A stretch of 64,000 nucleotides of DNA from Protaetiibacter sp. SSC-01 (GTDB lineage: Bacteria; Actinomycetota; Actinomycetes; Actinomycetales; Microbacteriaceae): positions 1,178,001-1,242,000 of the forward strand of contig NZ_CP059987.1 of assembly GCF_014483895.1 (NCBI RefSeq). Reading direction: 5' to 3'. Shown piece by piece: positions 34,986-44,349 of the stretch. The translations under genes and the position numbers were made by a program. Numbering within the stretch: position 1 is the first letter of the stretch; each line of letters starts with the position of its first letter. The notes beneath the pieces are model-generated. The model was not told where the DNA came from. It did no database searches and saw only the letters and a program-made list of their open reading frames with translations.

Positions 34986-35785
34986 CGCTCCGGCGCGAGG
35001 TGCGTTCGAGTCTGACCCTCCGGGTCGGCGATCCGACCGCCTTCGCGCTCGCGCTCGCGGTCGCCGAGGGGGTGCCGACGACGGTCGAGACGCTCCGCGT
35101 GTCGCTCGACGGCGAGCCCGTCACGACCCGACCGCTCGCCGACGCGCACGGCACGCGCCTCGACCTCTTCGAGACGGCCGCCGACGGCATCCTGCAGGTC
35201 GACTACACGGCGACCGTCACGGGCCGCGCCGCTCCGGCATCCGTCGACCCCCTCGACGCTGTCGTCTACCTGCGCCCGAGCCGCTACGTGCCGTCGGACG
35301 CCCTCGTGACCTTCGCCCGCGACACCTTCCCGGGGCTCGAGGGCTGGCCGCTCGCGCGCGCCGTGGGGGAGTGGGTGCACGACCATCTGCGCTACGACGC
35401 CTCCGCGACCTCGCCGGCGGGCGGGGCCGCCGAGACGCTCGAGGCGGGCGCAGGCGTCTGCCGCGACTTCGCGCACGTGACCGCGGCCATCCTGCGCGCT
35501 CTCGACCACCCCGCGCGCCTCGTGTCGGTGTACGCACCGCAGCTCGAGCCCATGGACCTGCACGCGGTCGTCGAGGTGCTCGTCGGGGGCCGCTGGGTCG
35601 TCGTCGACGCGACACGGCTCGCCCCGCGCGCGGGCCTCGTGCGGATCGCGACGGGCCGCGACGCCGCCGACACCGCGTTCGAGACCAACACGCTCGCCGA
35701 CGTCGAGCTGCTCGCGATGTCGATCGACGCACGCGCCGACCGCGAACTCGACGACGACCCCGACGAGCCGGTCGAGCTCCGCTGA
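34982..35785 (+). CDS. transglutaminase-like (papain-fold) protein
   Basis: A 267-residue protein. The N-terminal beta-rich domain (about 1-100) is followed by a transglutaminase core with Cys in GAGVCRDFAHV, His in MDLHAVVEVLVGG and Asp in WVVVDATRLAP, in the usual order. Bacterial members are mostly uncharacterised amidohydrolases or peptidases acting on proteins or peptides; cross-linking activity is not implied. There is no signal peptide. GTG 34982 is the start, coupled to the mini-ORF stop. Convergent with the lipoprotein gene. Confidence 0.85.
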   Translation: MTLRREVRSSLTLRVGDPTAFALALAVAEGVPTTVETLRVSLDGEPVTTRPLADAHGTRLDLFETAADGILQVDYTATVTGRAAPASVDPLDAVVYLRPSRYVPSDALVTFARDTFPGLEGWPLARAVGEWVHDHLRYDASATSPAGGAAETLEAGAGVCRDFAHVTAAILRALDHPARLVSVYAPQLEPMDLHAVVEVLVGGRWVVVDATRLAPRAGLVRIATGRDAADTAFETNTLADVELLAMSIDARADRELDDDPDEPVELR

Positions 35786-35804
35786 CGTCCGGGCGCCCGC
35801 GGCG

Positions 35805-36371
35805 TCAGAGCGCCGAGAGCGCCGCGTCGACGAGCGGTGTCGCGTCGCCCGGGTCGGTGAACCACACCGAACGCACCACGAGCCAGTACGAGCCGTCGAA
35901 GGCGATCGCCTCACCCGCGCCGTCCGCCATCCGGAACCAGCCGTAGGGCGCGCTCGTGCCGGATGCGGCATCCGCCTGTTTCTCGGCGATGCCCGCCTCG
36001 TCGAACGACGCCACCGAGACGTCGATCGTGTCGCCGCTCGTGTCGTTCTGCCAGCGGCAGGCGACGCCGTCGGCGGCCACCGCCTGCCCCGCCGCCGAGC
36101 CGGCGGAGGGCGACCAGGAGTCGATCAGCGAGAAGTTCGGGTTGAAGTCGTACATCGCCTGCGGCGTCACGAGCTCGTCGCAGCGGATGTCGACCGGGCG
36201 CGAGCTCGGCGTCTCCGACGGCTCGGGCGACGGCTCGGGGGTCTCGCTCGCGCTCGGTGAGGTGCTCGAGGTCGGAGCGGGCTCGGGCTCGGGCGTCGTG
36301 CACGCGGCGAGCAGGGCCCCCGCGAGGACGAGGACGGATGCGGACGACACGAGCTGCAGGGGACGGCGCAT
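35805..36371 (-). CDS. hypothetical lipoprotein
   Basis: A 188-residue secreted lipoprotein: a signal peptide ending in lipobox LLAAC (C24), then a Pro/Glu/Ser/Thr-rich linker of about 35 residues that probably spans the cell wall, then a compact domain containing [13 protein letters not shown] and two further cysteines (IRCDEL, VACRWQ) that could form a disulfide. The domain pattern resembles other actinobacterial lipoproteins of unknown function. A tandem [12 protein letters not shown] run is visible in the linker. Not assigned further. Confidence 0.75.
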   Translation of the reverse strand: MRRPLQLVSSASVLVLAGALLAACTTPEPEPAPTSSTSPSASETPEPSPEPSETPSSRPVDIRCDELVTPQAMYDFNPNFSLIDSWSPSAGSAAGQAVAADGVACRWQNDTSGDTIDVSVASFDEAGIAEKQADAASGTSAPYGWFRMADGAGEAIAFDGSYWLVVRSVWFTDPGDATPLVDAALSAL

Positions 36372-36426
36372 GGGCCCATCATCGCCGCTGCTCGACCGCT
36401 CACGGGGGAGCGACGGGCGGGACGAC

Positions 36427-36432
36427 TAGGAT
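36427..36432 (+). promoter_or_regulatory. -10 element TAGGAT for argS
   Basis: TAGGAT ends eight bases before GTG 36441. No ribosome-binding site is visible between them. Confidence 0.45.
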
Positions 36433-36440
36433 CGAACCTC

Positions 36441-38102
36441 GTGAATCCCGCCGAACTCGCCGCCGTCCTGCTCGATCACGTACGCCGGGCGGCCGCCGAG
36501 CGAGGCACCGACCCGGATCAGATCGCCCCCGAGGACGTCGCGCTCGAGCGCCCCCGCAACCGCGACCACGGCGACTGGGCCTCGAACGCGGCCCTCAAGC
36601 TCGGCAAGCGCCTCGGCATCGCCCCGCGCGAACTCGCGGAGCAGCTCGCCGCATCCCTCGCCGAGGTCGACGGCATCGCGGGCGCCGAGGTCGCCGGGCC
36701 CGGCTTCCTCAACATCACGCTCGACGCGGCGGCCGCGGGCCTGCTCGCGGCGCGCATCCTCGAGCAGGGTGAGCAGTACGGCCGCGGCACGCTCTACGAC
36801 GGCGTGCGCATCAACCTCGAGTTCGTCTCCGCCAACCCGACGGGCCCCATCCACATCGGCGGCACCCGCTGGGCGGCCGTCGGCGACAGCCTCGCCCGCC
36901 TCATGGAGGCGCAGGGCGGCCTCGTCACGCGCGAGTACTACTTCAACGATCACGGCGCCCAGATCGACCGCTTCGCGCGCAGCCTCGTCGCCGCGCACCG
37001 CGGCGAGCCGGCGCCCGAGGACGGCTACGGCGGCGCGTACATCCTCGACATCGCCGCGCGCGTCGAGCAGGACTACCCGGGCGACCTCGACGCCCTCCCG
37101 CGCGAGGAGCAGCAGGAGGTCTTCCGCGAGCTCGGCGTCGCCCAGATGTTCGGCGAGATCAAGGCGAGCCTGCACGACTTCGGCGTCGACTTCGACGTCT
37201 ACTTCCACGAGAACTCGCTGCACGAGTCGGGAGCCGTCGACCGCGCCGTCGCGCGGCTCCGCGAGCTCGGCCACATCTACGAGGCGGACGGCGCGACGTG
37301 GCTGCGCACGACCGAGTTCGGCGACGACAAGGACCGCGTCGTCATCAAGTCCGACGGCGAGGCGGCCTACATCTCGGGCGACCTCGCGTACTACCTCGAC
37401 AAGCGCGAGCGCGGCTTCGACCGCTGCCTCATCATGCTCGGCGCCGACCACCACGGCTACGTCAAGCGCCTCATGGCCATGACGGCCGCGTTCGGCGACG
37501 TGCCCTACGTCAACCACGAGATCCTCATCGGCCAGCTCGTCAACCTCCTGAAGGACGGCGAGCCGCTGCGGATGTCGAAGCGCGCGGGCACGGTCGTCAC
37601 GATGGAGGACCTCGTCGACGCGGTCGGCGTCGACGCCGCGCGCTACGCCCTCGTGCGCAGCTCGATCGACTCCAACATCGACATCGACCTCGACCTGCTG
37701 GCGAAGAAGACGAACGACAACCCCGTCTTCTACGTGCAGTACGCCCACTCCCGCACGCGCGCCGTCGCACGCAACGCGGAGGGCGCGGGCGTCACGCGCG
37801 ACGGCTTCGACCCGTCGCTCCTCGAGCACGAGACCGAGAGCGAGCTGCTCGGCGCGCTCGCCGAGTTCCCGCGCATCACGCTGCAGGCCGTCGAGCTGCG
37901 CGAGCCGCACCGCGTCGCGCGCTACCTCGAGGAGCTCGCGGGGTCGTACCACCGTTGGTACGGCTCGTGCCGCGTCATCCCGCTCGGCGACGAGCCCGTC
38001 GAGGCCGTGCACCGCGCCCGCCTGACCCTCAACGACGCGACGGGCCAGGTGCTGCGCAACGGCCTCGCCCTCCTCGGCGTGAGCGCCCCCGAGCGGATGT
38101 GA
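36441..38102 (+). CDS. argS: arginyl-tRNA synthetase
   Basis: A 553-residue class I synthetase charging tRNA-Arg with arginine. The N-terminal tRNA-recognition domain comes first, then [19 protein letters not shown] with HIGG in place of HIGH, the insertion and catalytic core ([14 protein letters not shown]), MSKR in [12 protein letters not shown], and the helical anticodon-binding domain ([19 protein letters not shown] through [10 protein letters not shown]). GTG 36441 is the start. First gene of the lysine/threonine-Rho block; a plausible partner tRNA lies 1.5 kb upstream. Confidence 0.97.
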   Translation: MNPAELAAVLLDHVRRAAAERGTDPDQIAPEDVALERPRNRDHGDWASNAALKLGKRLGIAPRELAEQLAASLAEVDGIAGAEVAGPGFLNITLDAAAAGLLAARILEQGEQYGRGTLYDGVRINLEFVSANPTGPIHIGGTRWAAVGDSLARLMEAQGGLVTREYYFNDHGAQIDRFARSLVAAHRGEPAPEDGYGGAYILDIAARVEQDYPGDLDALPREEQQEVFRELGVAQMFGEIKASLHDFGVDFDVYFHENSLHESGAVDRAVARLRELGHIYEADGATWLRTTEFGDDKDRVVIKSDGEAAYISGDLAYYLDKRERGFDRCLIMLGADHHGYVKRLMAMTAAFGDVPYVNHEILIGQLVNLLKDGEPLRMSKRAGTVVTMEDLVDAVGVDAARYALVRSSIDSNIDIDLDLLAKKTNDNPVFYVQYAHSRTRAVARNAEGAGVTRDGFDPSLLEHETESELLGALAEFPRITLQAVELREPHRVARYLEELAGSYHRWYGSCRVIPLGDEPVEAVHRARLTLNDATGQVLRNGLALLGVSAPERM

Positions 38103-38103
38103 C

Positions 38104-38901
38104 GTGACGTCGACCGCGCCCCTCGCCTCGCCGGAGCTCCCGCCTCGGCGCCGTCGGGTGTGGCCGTGGGTGCTCCTCGTCGTGGGCGCGCTCATCGTCG
38201 CGGCGGGCGTCGCGCTCGACGTCCTGGCCCGCAGCCTCGCCGAGAACGCGATCGCCGACCAGGTGCGCTCGTCGCTCGAGGTGCCCCCGGGCACCGAGGT
38301 GCGCGCGTCGATCGGGGGCGGCCCCATGTTCGTGCAGGCGCTCTCGGGCGGTCTCGAGCGCGTCGACGTCGACGTGCCGGGTCTCGCGCTCGGCGCGCTC
38401 ACGGGCGACCTCGAGATCGTCGCACAGGGGGTGCCATTCGACACCGCGGCGCCCACGCGGGACATTGAGGTGCGCTACGCCGTACCCGAGGAGGCGCTCG
38501 TCGCCGTCTCGCCGGAGCTCGCGGGCGTGACGGTCGAGCGCGTCGCGATCGAGGGCGGCGAGGTCGTCGCGTCCGGCAGCACCAGCGTCTTCGGCTCCTC
38601 CTTCTCCCTCGGCCTCGGGCTCACGCCGTCGGCGGTCGACGGCGAGCTCGCGTTCGACCCCACGAGCATCCGCATCGGCGACTCGACCCTCACCGCGGAG
38701 CAGCTGCGTGCCGACCCGCTCTTCGGCGGCCTTGCCGACGCGCTCCTGCAGGCGCGCCGCATCTGCATCGCCGACGCCCTGCCCGCGGCGCTCGTGCTCG
38801 AGAAGCTCGAGATCGACGGCTCCCACCTCGTCGCGACGCTCGACGCGTCGGGCGCGGCGATCGGCGGCGAGGGCTTCAGCGCCAAGGGCGTGTGCGCGTG
38901 A
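38104..38901 (+). CDS. DUF2993 (LmeA-like) membrane-anchored protein
   Basis: A 265-residue protein. A basic Pro-rich N-terminus (PPRRRRVWPW) is followed by one TM segment (about 21-43) and an extracytoplasmic DUF2993 domain (AENAIADQVRSSLEVPPGTEVRASIGG through SKGLC-like VCA end). Actinobacterial members such as LmeA bind phosphoinositides or help lipoglycan synthesis at the membrane; the same role here is inference. GTG 38104 is one base after the argS stop. Confidence 0.82.
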   Translation: MTSTAPLASPELPPRRRRVWPWVLLVVGALIVAAGVALDVLARSLAENAIADQVRSSLEVPPGTEVRASIGGGPMFVQALSGGLERVDVDVPGLALGALTGDLEIVAQGVPFDTAAPTRDIEVRYAVPEEALVAVSPELAGVTVERVAIEGGEVVASGSTSVFGSSFSLGLGLTPSAVDGELAFDPTSIRIGDSTLTAEQLRADPLFGGLADALLQARRICIADALPAALVLEKLEIDGSHLVATLDASGAAIGGEGFSAKGVCA

Positions 38902-39323
38902 GCGCACCCGACGCCCCCGTCGCGCCGCGGCTCCGGAGCATCGCGGCGCGCCTCGCCTGGGTCTCGGCGCTCGGCGGCGTGCTGCTCGCGCTCGTGCTCG
39001 CCCTGCTCGGCGTGGGCGCGGCGAAGGGCGACGGCGAGCTCTTCGCCTCGCTTCTGCCGGCCGTGCTCGCGATCGGCCTCGGGATGGCGGTTCCCCCGTT
39101 CCTGCTCGCCGTCGCCGCGATCGCCCTCGCCGGCCTCCGGCGCTCGCGCCGCGCCGACATGATCGCAGCGGCCATCGGCGCAGTCGTCGGTGCGTTCATC
39201 TCACCCGTCGTCTTCTACCCGGCGTCCGCGACGCTCGGGCTCTCCGTCGCCCTCGTGATCGCGGTCGCGGCAGGATGCGGCTACCCCCTCCTCGTGCGCG
39301 GCCTCTGGCGGCGGGCGTCCTGA
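38898..39323 (+). CDS. small four-TM membrane protein
   Basis: A 141-residue protein of mainly four hydrophobic segments separated by short loops (LAGLRRSRRADM is the only charged loop). GTG 38898 overlaps the DUF2993 stop (GTGA). Not recognised. Its position between a LmeA-like gene and lysA is common for uncharacterised membrane proteins in this group. It may be a partner of the DUF2993 protein. Confidence 0.65.
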   Translation: MSAPDAPVAPRLRSIAARLAWVSALGGVLLALVLALLGVGAAKGDGELFASLLPAVLAIGLGMAVPPFLLAVAAIALAGLRRSRRADMIAAAIGAVVGAFISPVVFYPASATLGLSVALVIAVAAGCGYPLLVRGLWRRAS

Positions 39324-39342
39324 GCGCCCCCTCCGCCTCGGC

Positions 39343-39348
39343 TAGACT
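39343..39348 (+). promoter_or_regulatory. -10-like TAGACT upstream of lysA
   Basis: TAGACT lies 71 bases before ATG 39420, giving a leader of about 64 bases with no clear hairpin or riboswitch. The only candidate promoter in the 96-base gap. Confidence 0.35.
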
Positions 39349-39419
39349 CGTCACGGCTTCAGGGACCAAGCCGGGTTCGCTCGCCTCACTCTTCGTTCCG
39401 ACGTCCCCGTGAGGTTCGC

Positions 39420-40853
39420 ATGACCGCCAGCCCTCTCGCCCCCGAGCGGCTCGCCCATCCCGACGACGCGAACGCGCTCGATCCGCGCGTGTGGCCCGCA
39501 TCCGCCGGCCGCGCCGCCTCCGGTGCGCTCGTCATCGGCGGCGTGAGCGCCCCCGCCCTCCACGCCGCATACGGCACGCCGCTCTACGTCATCGACGAGA
39601 CCGACGTCCGCGCGCGCGCTGCCCGCATCCGCGACGCCTTCGCCGCAGCGTTCGCTCCCCTCGGCGTGCGCACGACCGTCTACTACGCCGGCAAGGCCTT
39701 CCTCTCGATCGAGGTCGCGCGCTGGATGGCCGAGGAGGGGCTGAGCCTCGACGTGTGCAGCGGGGGAGAGCTCGCGGTCGCGGAGGCCGCCGACCTCGAC
39801 CCGCGCCGGCTCGGCTTCCACGGCAACAACAAGAGCCTCGCCGAGATCGACCACGCCGTCGAGATCGGCCTCGGCACGATCGTCATCGACAGCCTCGCCG
39901 AGATCGAGCGCGTCGCCCAGGCGGCCGAGCGTCACGGGCGTCGGCAGAACGTGCGCCTGCGCATCAACAGCGGCGTGCACGCCTCCACCCACGAGTACCT
40001 CGCGACCGCCCGTGAGGACCAGAAGTTCGGCATCCCGCTCGCCGATGCCGCGGATGCCGTGGCGCGCATCCGCTCGCACTCCAGCCTGCGCTTCCTCGGC
40101 CTGCACTCGCACATCGGCTCGCAGATCTTCGAGTCGGGCGGGTTCCTCGAGGCGGCCCGGCGCCTGCTCGAGCTGCACGCGACGCTCCTCGAAGGCGGCG
40201 AGGTGCCCGAGCTCAACATCGGCGGCGGGTTCGGCATCGCCTACACGAGCGCCGACGAGGTGGCGCCCATCGAGACGATCGCGGCCGACTTCGCGGAGGT
40301 CATCGGCTCCGAGTGCGCGCGCCTCGGCATCCCCGTCCCCGCGATCGCGATCGAGCCCGGCCGCGCCATCATCGGCCCCGCGGGCATCACGCTCTACGAG
40401 GTCGGAACCATCAAGGACGTGCTCGTCGAGGGTGCCGCCGTACGCCGCTACGTGAGCGTCGACGGCGGCATGAGCGACAACCTCCGCACGGCGCTGTACC
40501 ACGCCGACTACACGGCCCGCCTCGCGAACCGCGTGACGGATGCCGACCCGGCCCTCGTGCGCGTCGCCGGCAAGCACTGCGAGTCGGGCGACATCGTCGT
40601 GCGCGACGAGTACCTCCCGGGCGACGTGCGCCCGGGCGACCTGCTCGCGGTCGCCGCGACGGGCGCCTATTGCTGGTCGCTCTCGAGCAACTACAACTAC
40701 CTCGGACGCCCCGCGGTCGTGGCCGTCCGTGACGGGGGGAGTCGCGTGCTCATCCGTCGCGAGAACGCACACGACCTCCTGCGGCGCGACTCCGGCTACT
40801 CCTCGGGCGCCGAGGAGATCGACATCGACACCATCCTCGACCGGGAACACTGA
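39420..40853 (+). CDS. lysA: diaminopimelate decarboxylase
   Basis: A 477-residue PLP fold-type III enzyme converting meso-diaminopimelate to lysine. The PLP lysine is K92 (YYAGKAFLS). Other markers are the HGNNKS loop, LHSHIGSQIF, the GGGFGI phosphate loop and the GKHCESGD substrate motif with the catalytic cysteine from the partner subunit. An N-terminal extension of about 40 residues precedes the barrel. It opens the lysA-hom-thrC-thrB run. Eight bases separate it from hom. Confidence 0.96.
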   Translation: MTASPLAPERLAHPDDANALDPRVWPASAGRAASGALVIGGVSAPALHAAYGTPLYVIDETDVRARAARIRDAFAAAFAPLGVRTTVYYAGKAFLSIEVARWMAEEGLSLDVCSGGELAVAEAADLDPRRLGFHGNNKSLAEIDHAVEIGLGTIVIDSLAEIERVAQAAERHGRRQNVRLRINSGVHASTHEYLATAREDQKFGIPLADAADAVARIRSHSSLRFLGLHSHIGSQIFESGGFLEAARRLLELHATLLEGGEVPELNIGGGFGIAYTSADEVAPIETIAADFAEVIGSECARLGIPVPAIAIEPGRAIIGPAGITLYEVGTIKDVLVEGAAVRRYVSVDGGMSDNLRTALYHADYTARLANRVTDADPALVRVAGKHCESGDIVVRDEYLPGDVRPGDLLAVAATGAYCWSLSSNYNYLGRPAVVAVRDGGSRVLIRRENAHDLLRRDSGYSSGAEEIDIDTILDREH

Positions 40854-40861
40854 ACCACGAC

Positions 40862-42187
40862 ATGATCGAGTACCGAAACCTGAGAATCGCCGTCCTCGGC
40901 GCCGGATCCGTCGGCGCGCAGGTGGCCTCGCTGCTGCTCACGCACAAGGAGGAGCTCGCCGGGCGCGTCGGCGCCGGGCTCGAGCTCGTCGGGATCGCCG
41001 TGCGCGACCTCGACGCCCCCCGCACGGCGGAGCTGCCGCGCGAGCTGCTGACGACGGATGCGCGCTCGCTCATCCTCGGCGCCGACATCGTCATCGAGGT
41101 CATGGGCGGCCTCGAGCCCGCGCGCGAATACCTCGAGCTCGCCCTCACCTCGGGCGCCGACGTCATCACGGCCAACAAGGCGCTCCTCGCGACCCACGGC
41201 CCCGAGCTCTTCGCGATCGCGGAGCAGGTCGGAGCGCAGCTCTACTACGAGGCGGCCGTCGGCGGCGCGATCCCCATCATCCGCCCCCTGCGCGACAGCC
41301 TCGCGGGCGACCGCGTCAACCGCATCCTCGGCATCGTCAACGGCACGACGAACTACATCCTCGACCGCATGGACCGCGAGGGCGACACCCTCGAGCAGGC
41401 GCTCGCGATCGCGACGGAGCTCGGCTACGCCGAGGCCGACCCGACGGCCGACATCGAGGGCTACGACGCCGCGCAGAAGGCCGCGATCCTCTCGAGCCTC
41501 GCGTTCCACACGACCGTTCCGCTCGAGTCGGTGCACCGCGAGGGCATCACGTCGATCACGCACGACCAGGTGCTCTCGGCGAAGAAGGGCGGCTTCGTCG
41601 TCAAGCTGCTCGCGGTGTGCGAGCGCCTCGTCGACCCGGAGACGGGGGAGGACGGCGTGAGCGCGCGCGTGCACCCCGCGCTCATCCCCGCGACGCATCC
41701 GCTCGCCGCGGTGCACGGCGCCAACAACGCCGTCTTCGTCGAGGCGGAGGCCGCGGGCCCGCTCATGTTCTACGGTGCGGGCGCGGGCGGTGTCCAGACC
41801 GCGTCTGCCGTGCTCGGCGACCTCGTGTCGGCCGCGCGCCGCCACGTCGTCGGTGGCCCGGGCGTCGCGGAGTCGACCCACGCCGACCTGCCGATCCTGC
41901 CCATCAGCCGCGTCTCGACGCGCTACCAGATCACCCTCGCGGTCGTCGACCTGCCCGGCGTGCTCGCGCAGATCGCGACGCTGTTCGCCGAGCACGGCGT
42001 CTCCGTCGAGGCCGTCCAGCAGACCGTCGGCGGGGAGCCCGGTCCGGACGGGCATACGCCCGGCGCTACGCTGGTCATCGGCACGCACCAGGCGACCGAG
42101 GCCGCGCTCGCCGCGACGGTCGCCGATCTCGCCGGCAGCCCCGTGGTCGAGCGGGTCGAGAGCGTGCTCCGGGTCGAGGGACTGTAA
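40862..42187 (+). CDS. hom: homoserine dehydrogenase
   Basis: A 441-residue enzyme reducing aspartate semialdehyde to homoserine, the branch point to threonine and methionine (metX uses its product). NAD(P) motif GAGSVG is at 13-18. The catalytic core contains ANKALLATHG, GGAIPIIRPLRDSLAGDRV, and a Lys in the KAAILSSLAF region. A C-terminal ACT domain (ITLAVVDLPGVLAQIATLFAEHGV, from about 350) is the usual threonine-feedback module. ATG 40862. Confidence 0.96.
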   Translation: MIEYRNLRIAVLGAGSVGAQVASLLLTHKEELAGRVGAGLELVGIAVRDLDAPRTAELPRELLTTDARSLILGADIVIEVMGGLEPAREYLELALTSGADVITANKALLATHGPELFAIAEQVGAQLYYEAAVGGAIPIIRPLRDSLAGDRVNRILGIVNGTTNYILDRMDREGDTLEQALAIATELGYAEADPTADIEGYDAAQKAAILSSLAFHTTVPLESVHREGITSITHDQVLSAKKGGFVVKLLAVCERLVDPETGEDGVSARVHPALIPATHPLAAVHGANNAVFVEAEAAGPLMFYGAGAGGVQTASAVLGDLVSAARRHVVGGPGVAESTHADLPILPISRVSTRYQITLAVVDLPGVLAQIATLFAEHGVSVEAVQQTVGGEPGPDGHTPGATLVIGTHQATEAALAATVADLAGSPVVERVESVLRVEGL

Positions 42188-42195
42188 GGAAGACA

Positions 42196-43284
42196 ATGGC
42201 TCACCAGTGGCGCGGCGTGCTGCGCGAATACGCGGATCGTCTCGACGTGACGGATGCGACGCCGATCATCACGCTCGGCGAGGGCGGCACGCCCCTCATC
42301 CCCGCCCCGGCGCTCTCCGCGCGCACGGGCGCGAAGGTGTGGGTCAAGTTCGAGGGCATGAACCCGACGGGCTCCTTCAAGGACCGCGGCATGACGATGG
42401 CCGTCTCGAAGGCCGTCGAGCACGGCGCGAAGGCCATCATCTGCGCGTCGACCGGGAACACCTCGGCGTCCGCCGCCGCCTACGCGACCCACGCGGGCAT
42501 CACGGCCGCCGTGCTCGTGCCCGAGGGCAAGATCGCGATGGGCAAGCTCGCGCAGGCGATCGCCCACGGCGCCGAGCTCCTCCAGGTGCGCGGCAACTTC
42601 GACGACTGCCTCGACATCGCGCGCGATCTCGCGGCGAACTACCCCGTGCACCTCGTGAACTCGGTCAACAACGACCGCATCGAGGGCCAGAAGACCGCCG
42701 CGTTCGAGGTCGTCGAGGTGCTGGGCGACGCGCCCGACTTCCACTTCATCCCGGTCGGCAACGCGGGCAACTACACCGCCTACTCGCGGGGCTACAAGGA
42801 GGAGGCCGACCGCGGCGTCACGACGAAGCGCCCGCGGATGTTCGGCTTCCAGGCCGAGGGCTCGGCGCCCATCGTGCGCGGCGAGATCGTGCGCGACCCC
42901 GACACGATCGCGAGCGCCATCCGCATCGGCAACCCCGCCTCGTGGGAGCTCGCCCTCACGGCGCGCGACGAGACCGACGGCTACTTCGGCGCGATCAGCG
43001 ACGCGAAGATCCTCGAGGCGCACCGCATCCTGTCGAGCGAGGTCGGCGTGTTCGTCGAGCCCGCGTCGGCCGCGTCGGTCGCCGGCCTGCTCGACCGTGC
43101 CGAGGCTGGGGTCATCCCGCAGGGCGCCACCGTCGTGCTCACGGTCACGGGCCACGGCCTCAAGGACCCGCAGTGGGCCCTCAAGGCCGCCGACGGCTCG
43201 GACGTGCAGCCCACGAGCGTCTCCGTCGACGTCGCCGAGATCGCCCAGGTGCTGGGCCTCGCCTCGAGCTCGGCGTCTGCATGA
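42196..43284 (+). CDS. thrC: threonine synthase
   Basis: A 362-residue PLP fold-type II enzyme converting O-phosphohomoserine to threonine. The PLP lysine is K62 in NPTGSFKDRGM, with the ASTGNTSASAAAYA loop (cofactor/phosphate binding), and GNAGN near residue 190. Compact actinobacterial length. ATG 42196 is preceded by TAAGGAAG. It overlaps thrB by ATGA; the longer upstream frame is shadow of hom. Confidence 0.97.
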   Translation: MAHQWRGVLREYADRLDVTDATPIITLGEGGTPLIPAPALSARTGAKVWVKFEGMNPTGSFKDRGMTMAVSKAVEHGAKAIICASTGNTSASAAAYATHAGITAAVLVPEGKIAMGKLAQAIAHGAELLQVRGNFDDCLDIARDLAANYPVHLVNSVNNDRIEGQKTAAFEVVEVLGDAPDFHFIPVGNAGNYTAYSRGYKEEADRGVTTKRPRMFGFQAEGSAPIVRGEIVRDPDTIASAIRIGNPASWELALTARDETDGYFGAISDAKILEAHRILSSEVGVFVEPASAASVAGLLDRAEAGVIPQGATVVLTVTGHGLKDPQWALKAADGSDVQPTSVSVDVAEIAQVLGLASSSASA

Positions 43285-44219
43285 GCCTCGTCGGCCGCTC
43301 CGTCACGGTCCGGGTCCCCGCGACGACCGCGAACCTCGGTCCGGGCTTCGACACGCTCGGCATGGCGCTCGCCGTCTACGACGAGCTGCAGGTGACCGCG
43401 CGTGAGCAGCCGGGTGCGACCGTCCGCGTCATCGGCGTCGGCGAGGGGGAGGTGCCGACCGACGAGTCGAACCTCGTCGTACGTGCGATCGCCCACACCT
43501 TCGCGTCGGTCGGCCAGGAGCTCCCCGGCCTCGACCTCGTCGCCCACAACGCCATCCCGCACGGTCGGGGCATGGGCTCGTCGGGCGCCGCGATCGTCTC
43601 GGGCATCATGGCCGCGAAGGGCCTGCTCGAGGGCGTCGTCGAGTTCACCGCCGACGACCTGCTCGCGCTCGCGACGGAGCTGGAGGGCCACCCCGACAAC
43701 GTCGCCCCGGCGCTCTTCGGCGGGCTCACGATCACGTGGGTCACCCCCGACGGCCCCCGCTACAAGAAGCTCATCGTGCACCGCGGCGTGAGCCCCCTCG
43801 TCGCCGTGCCGCACGAGCGCACGATGTCGACGGCGCTCGCACGCAGCCTCCAGCCCGACTCGGTGCCGCACGAGGACGCCATCTTCAACGTCTCCCGTTC
43901 GGCGCTGCTCATCGCGGCGCTCGTCCAGAGCCCCGAGCTGCTGCACGCCGCGACCGAGGACAAGCTGCACCAGAGCTACCGCGCGAGCGCGATGCCCGAG
44001 ACGGATGCGCTCATCCAGCTCCTGCGCGCCGACGGCCTCGCGGCGGTCGTATCGGGCGCAGGGCCGTCGATCCTCGTGCTCGGCTCCGACCCCGCGCAGC
44101 GCCTGCGGGCGGCCGAGCTCATCGCCGGAAACGCCGAGTCGACCTGGGAGTGCCTCATGCTCGCCGTCGACTTCCGGGGTGCTACAGTGGTGCTGCACTC
44201 GGACGACGCCGCGGCTTAG
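43281..44219 (+). CDS. thrB: homoserine kinase
   Basis: A 312-residue GHMP kinase phosphorylating homoserine. The N-terminal ATTANLGPGFDTLGMAL segment is the family's Asn/Asp substrate motif, and IPHGRGMGSSGAA is the ATP-binding GHMP loop. A Gly-rich VSGAGPSILVL completes the C-terminal half. ATG 43281 overlaps the thrC stop. A promoter for rho lies within its last codons. Confidence 0.96.
   Translation: MSLVGRSVTVRVPATTANLGPGFDTLGMALAVYDELQVTAREQPGATVRVIGVGEGEVPTDESNLVVRAIAHTFASVGQELPGLDLVAHNAIPHGRGMGSSGAAIVSGIMAAKGLLEGVVEFTADDLLALATELEGHPDNVAPALFGGLTITWVTPDGPRYKKLIVHRGVSPLVAVPHERTMSTALARSLQPDSVPHEDAIFNVSRSALLIAALVQSPELLHAATEDKLHQSYRASAMPETDALIQLLRADGLAAVVSGAGPSILVLGSDPAQRLRAAELIAGNAESTWECLMLAVDFRGATVVLHSDDAAA
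44180..44188 (+). promoter_or_regulatory. extended -10 TGCTACAGT for rho, inside thrB
   Basis: TG-C-TACAGT fits an extended -10 with no good -35. It would start a transcript near 44195, giving rho its own mRNA with a long leader. Confidence 0.35.
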
Positions 44220-44349
44220 ACCGGCGCGGAGTGCATTCCACCGGCACTCGCCAACCGCGGTTTCCCGCATCCTCATGCAACCCGAACCGCAGCGAGCGGT
44301 GCCGCCATCCCGGGAAGTTCTGTGCCCGGGCCGAAAGGACGATTCAGTC
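44189..44349 (+). other. rho 5' leader region
   Basis: About 155 bases from the predicted start of transcription to GTG 44350. It is C-rich with moderate dyads, such as CCGGCGCGGAG and GTGCATTCCACCGGCAC, but no clear terminator and no ORF with good signals. Rho leaders in other bacteria are sites of autoregulation by Rho. Confidence 0.35.
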
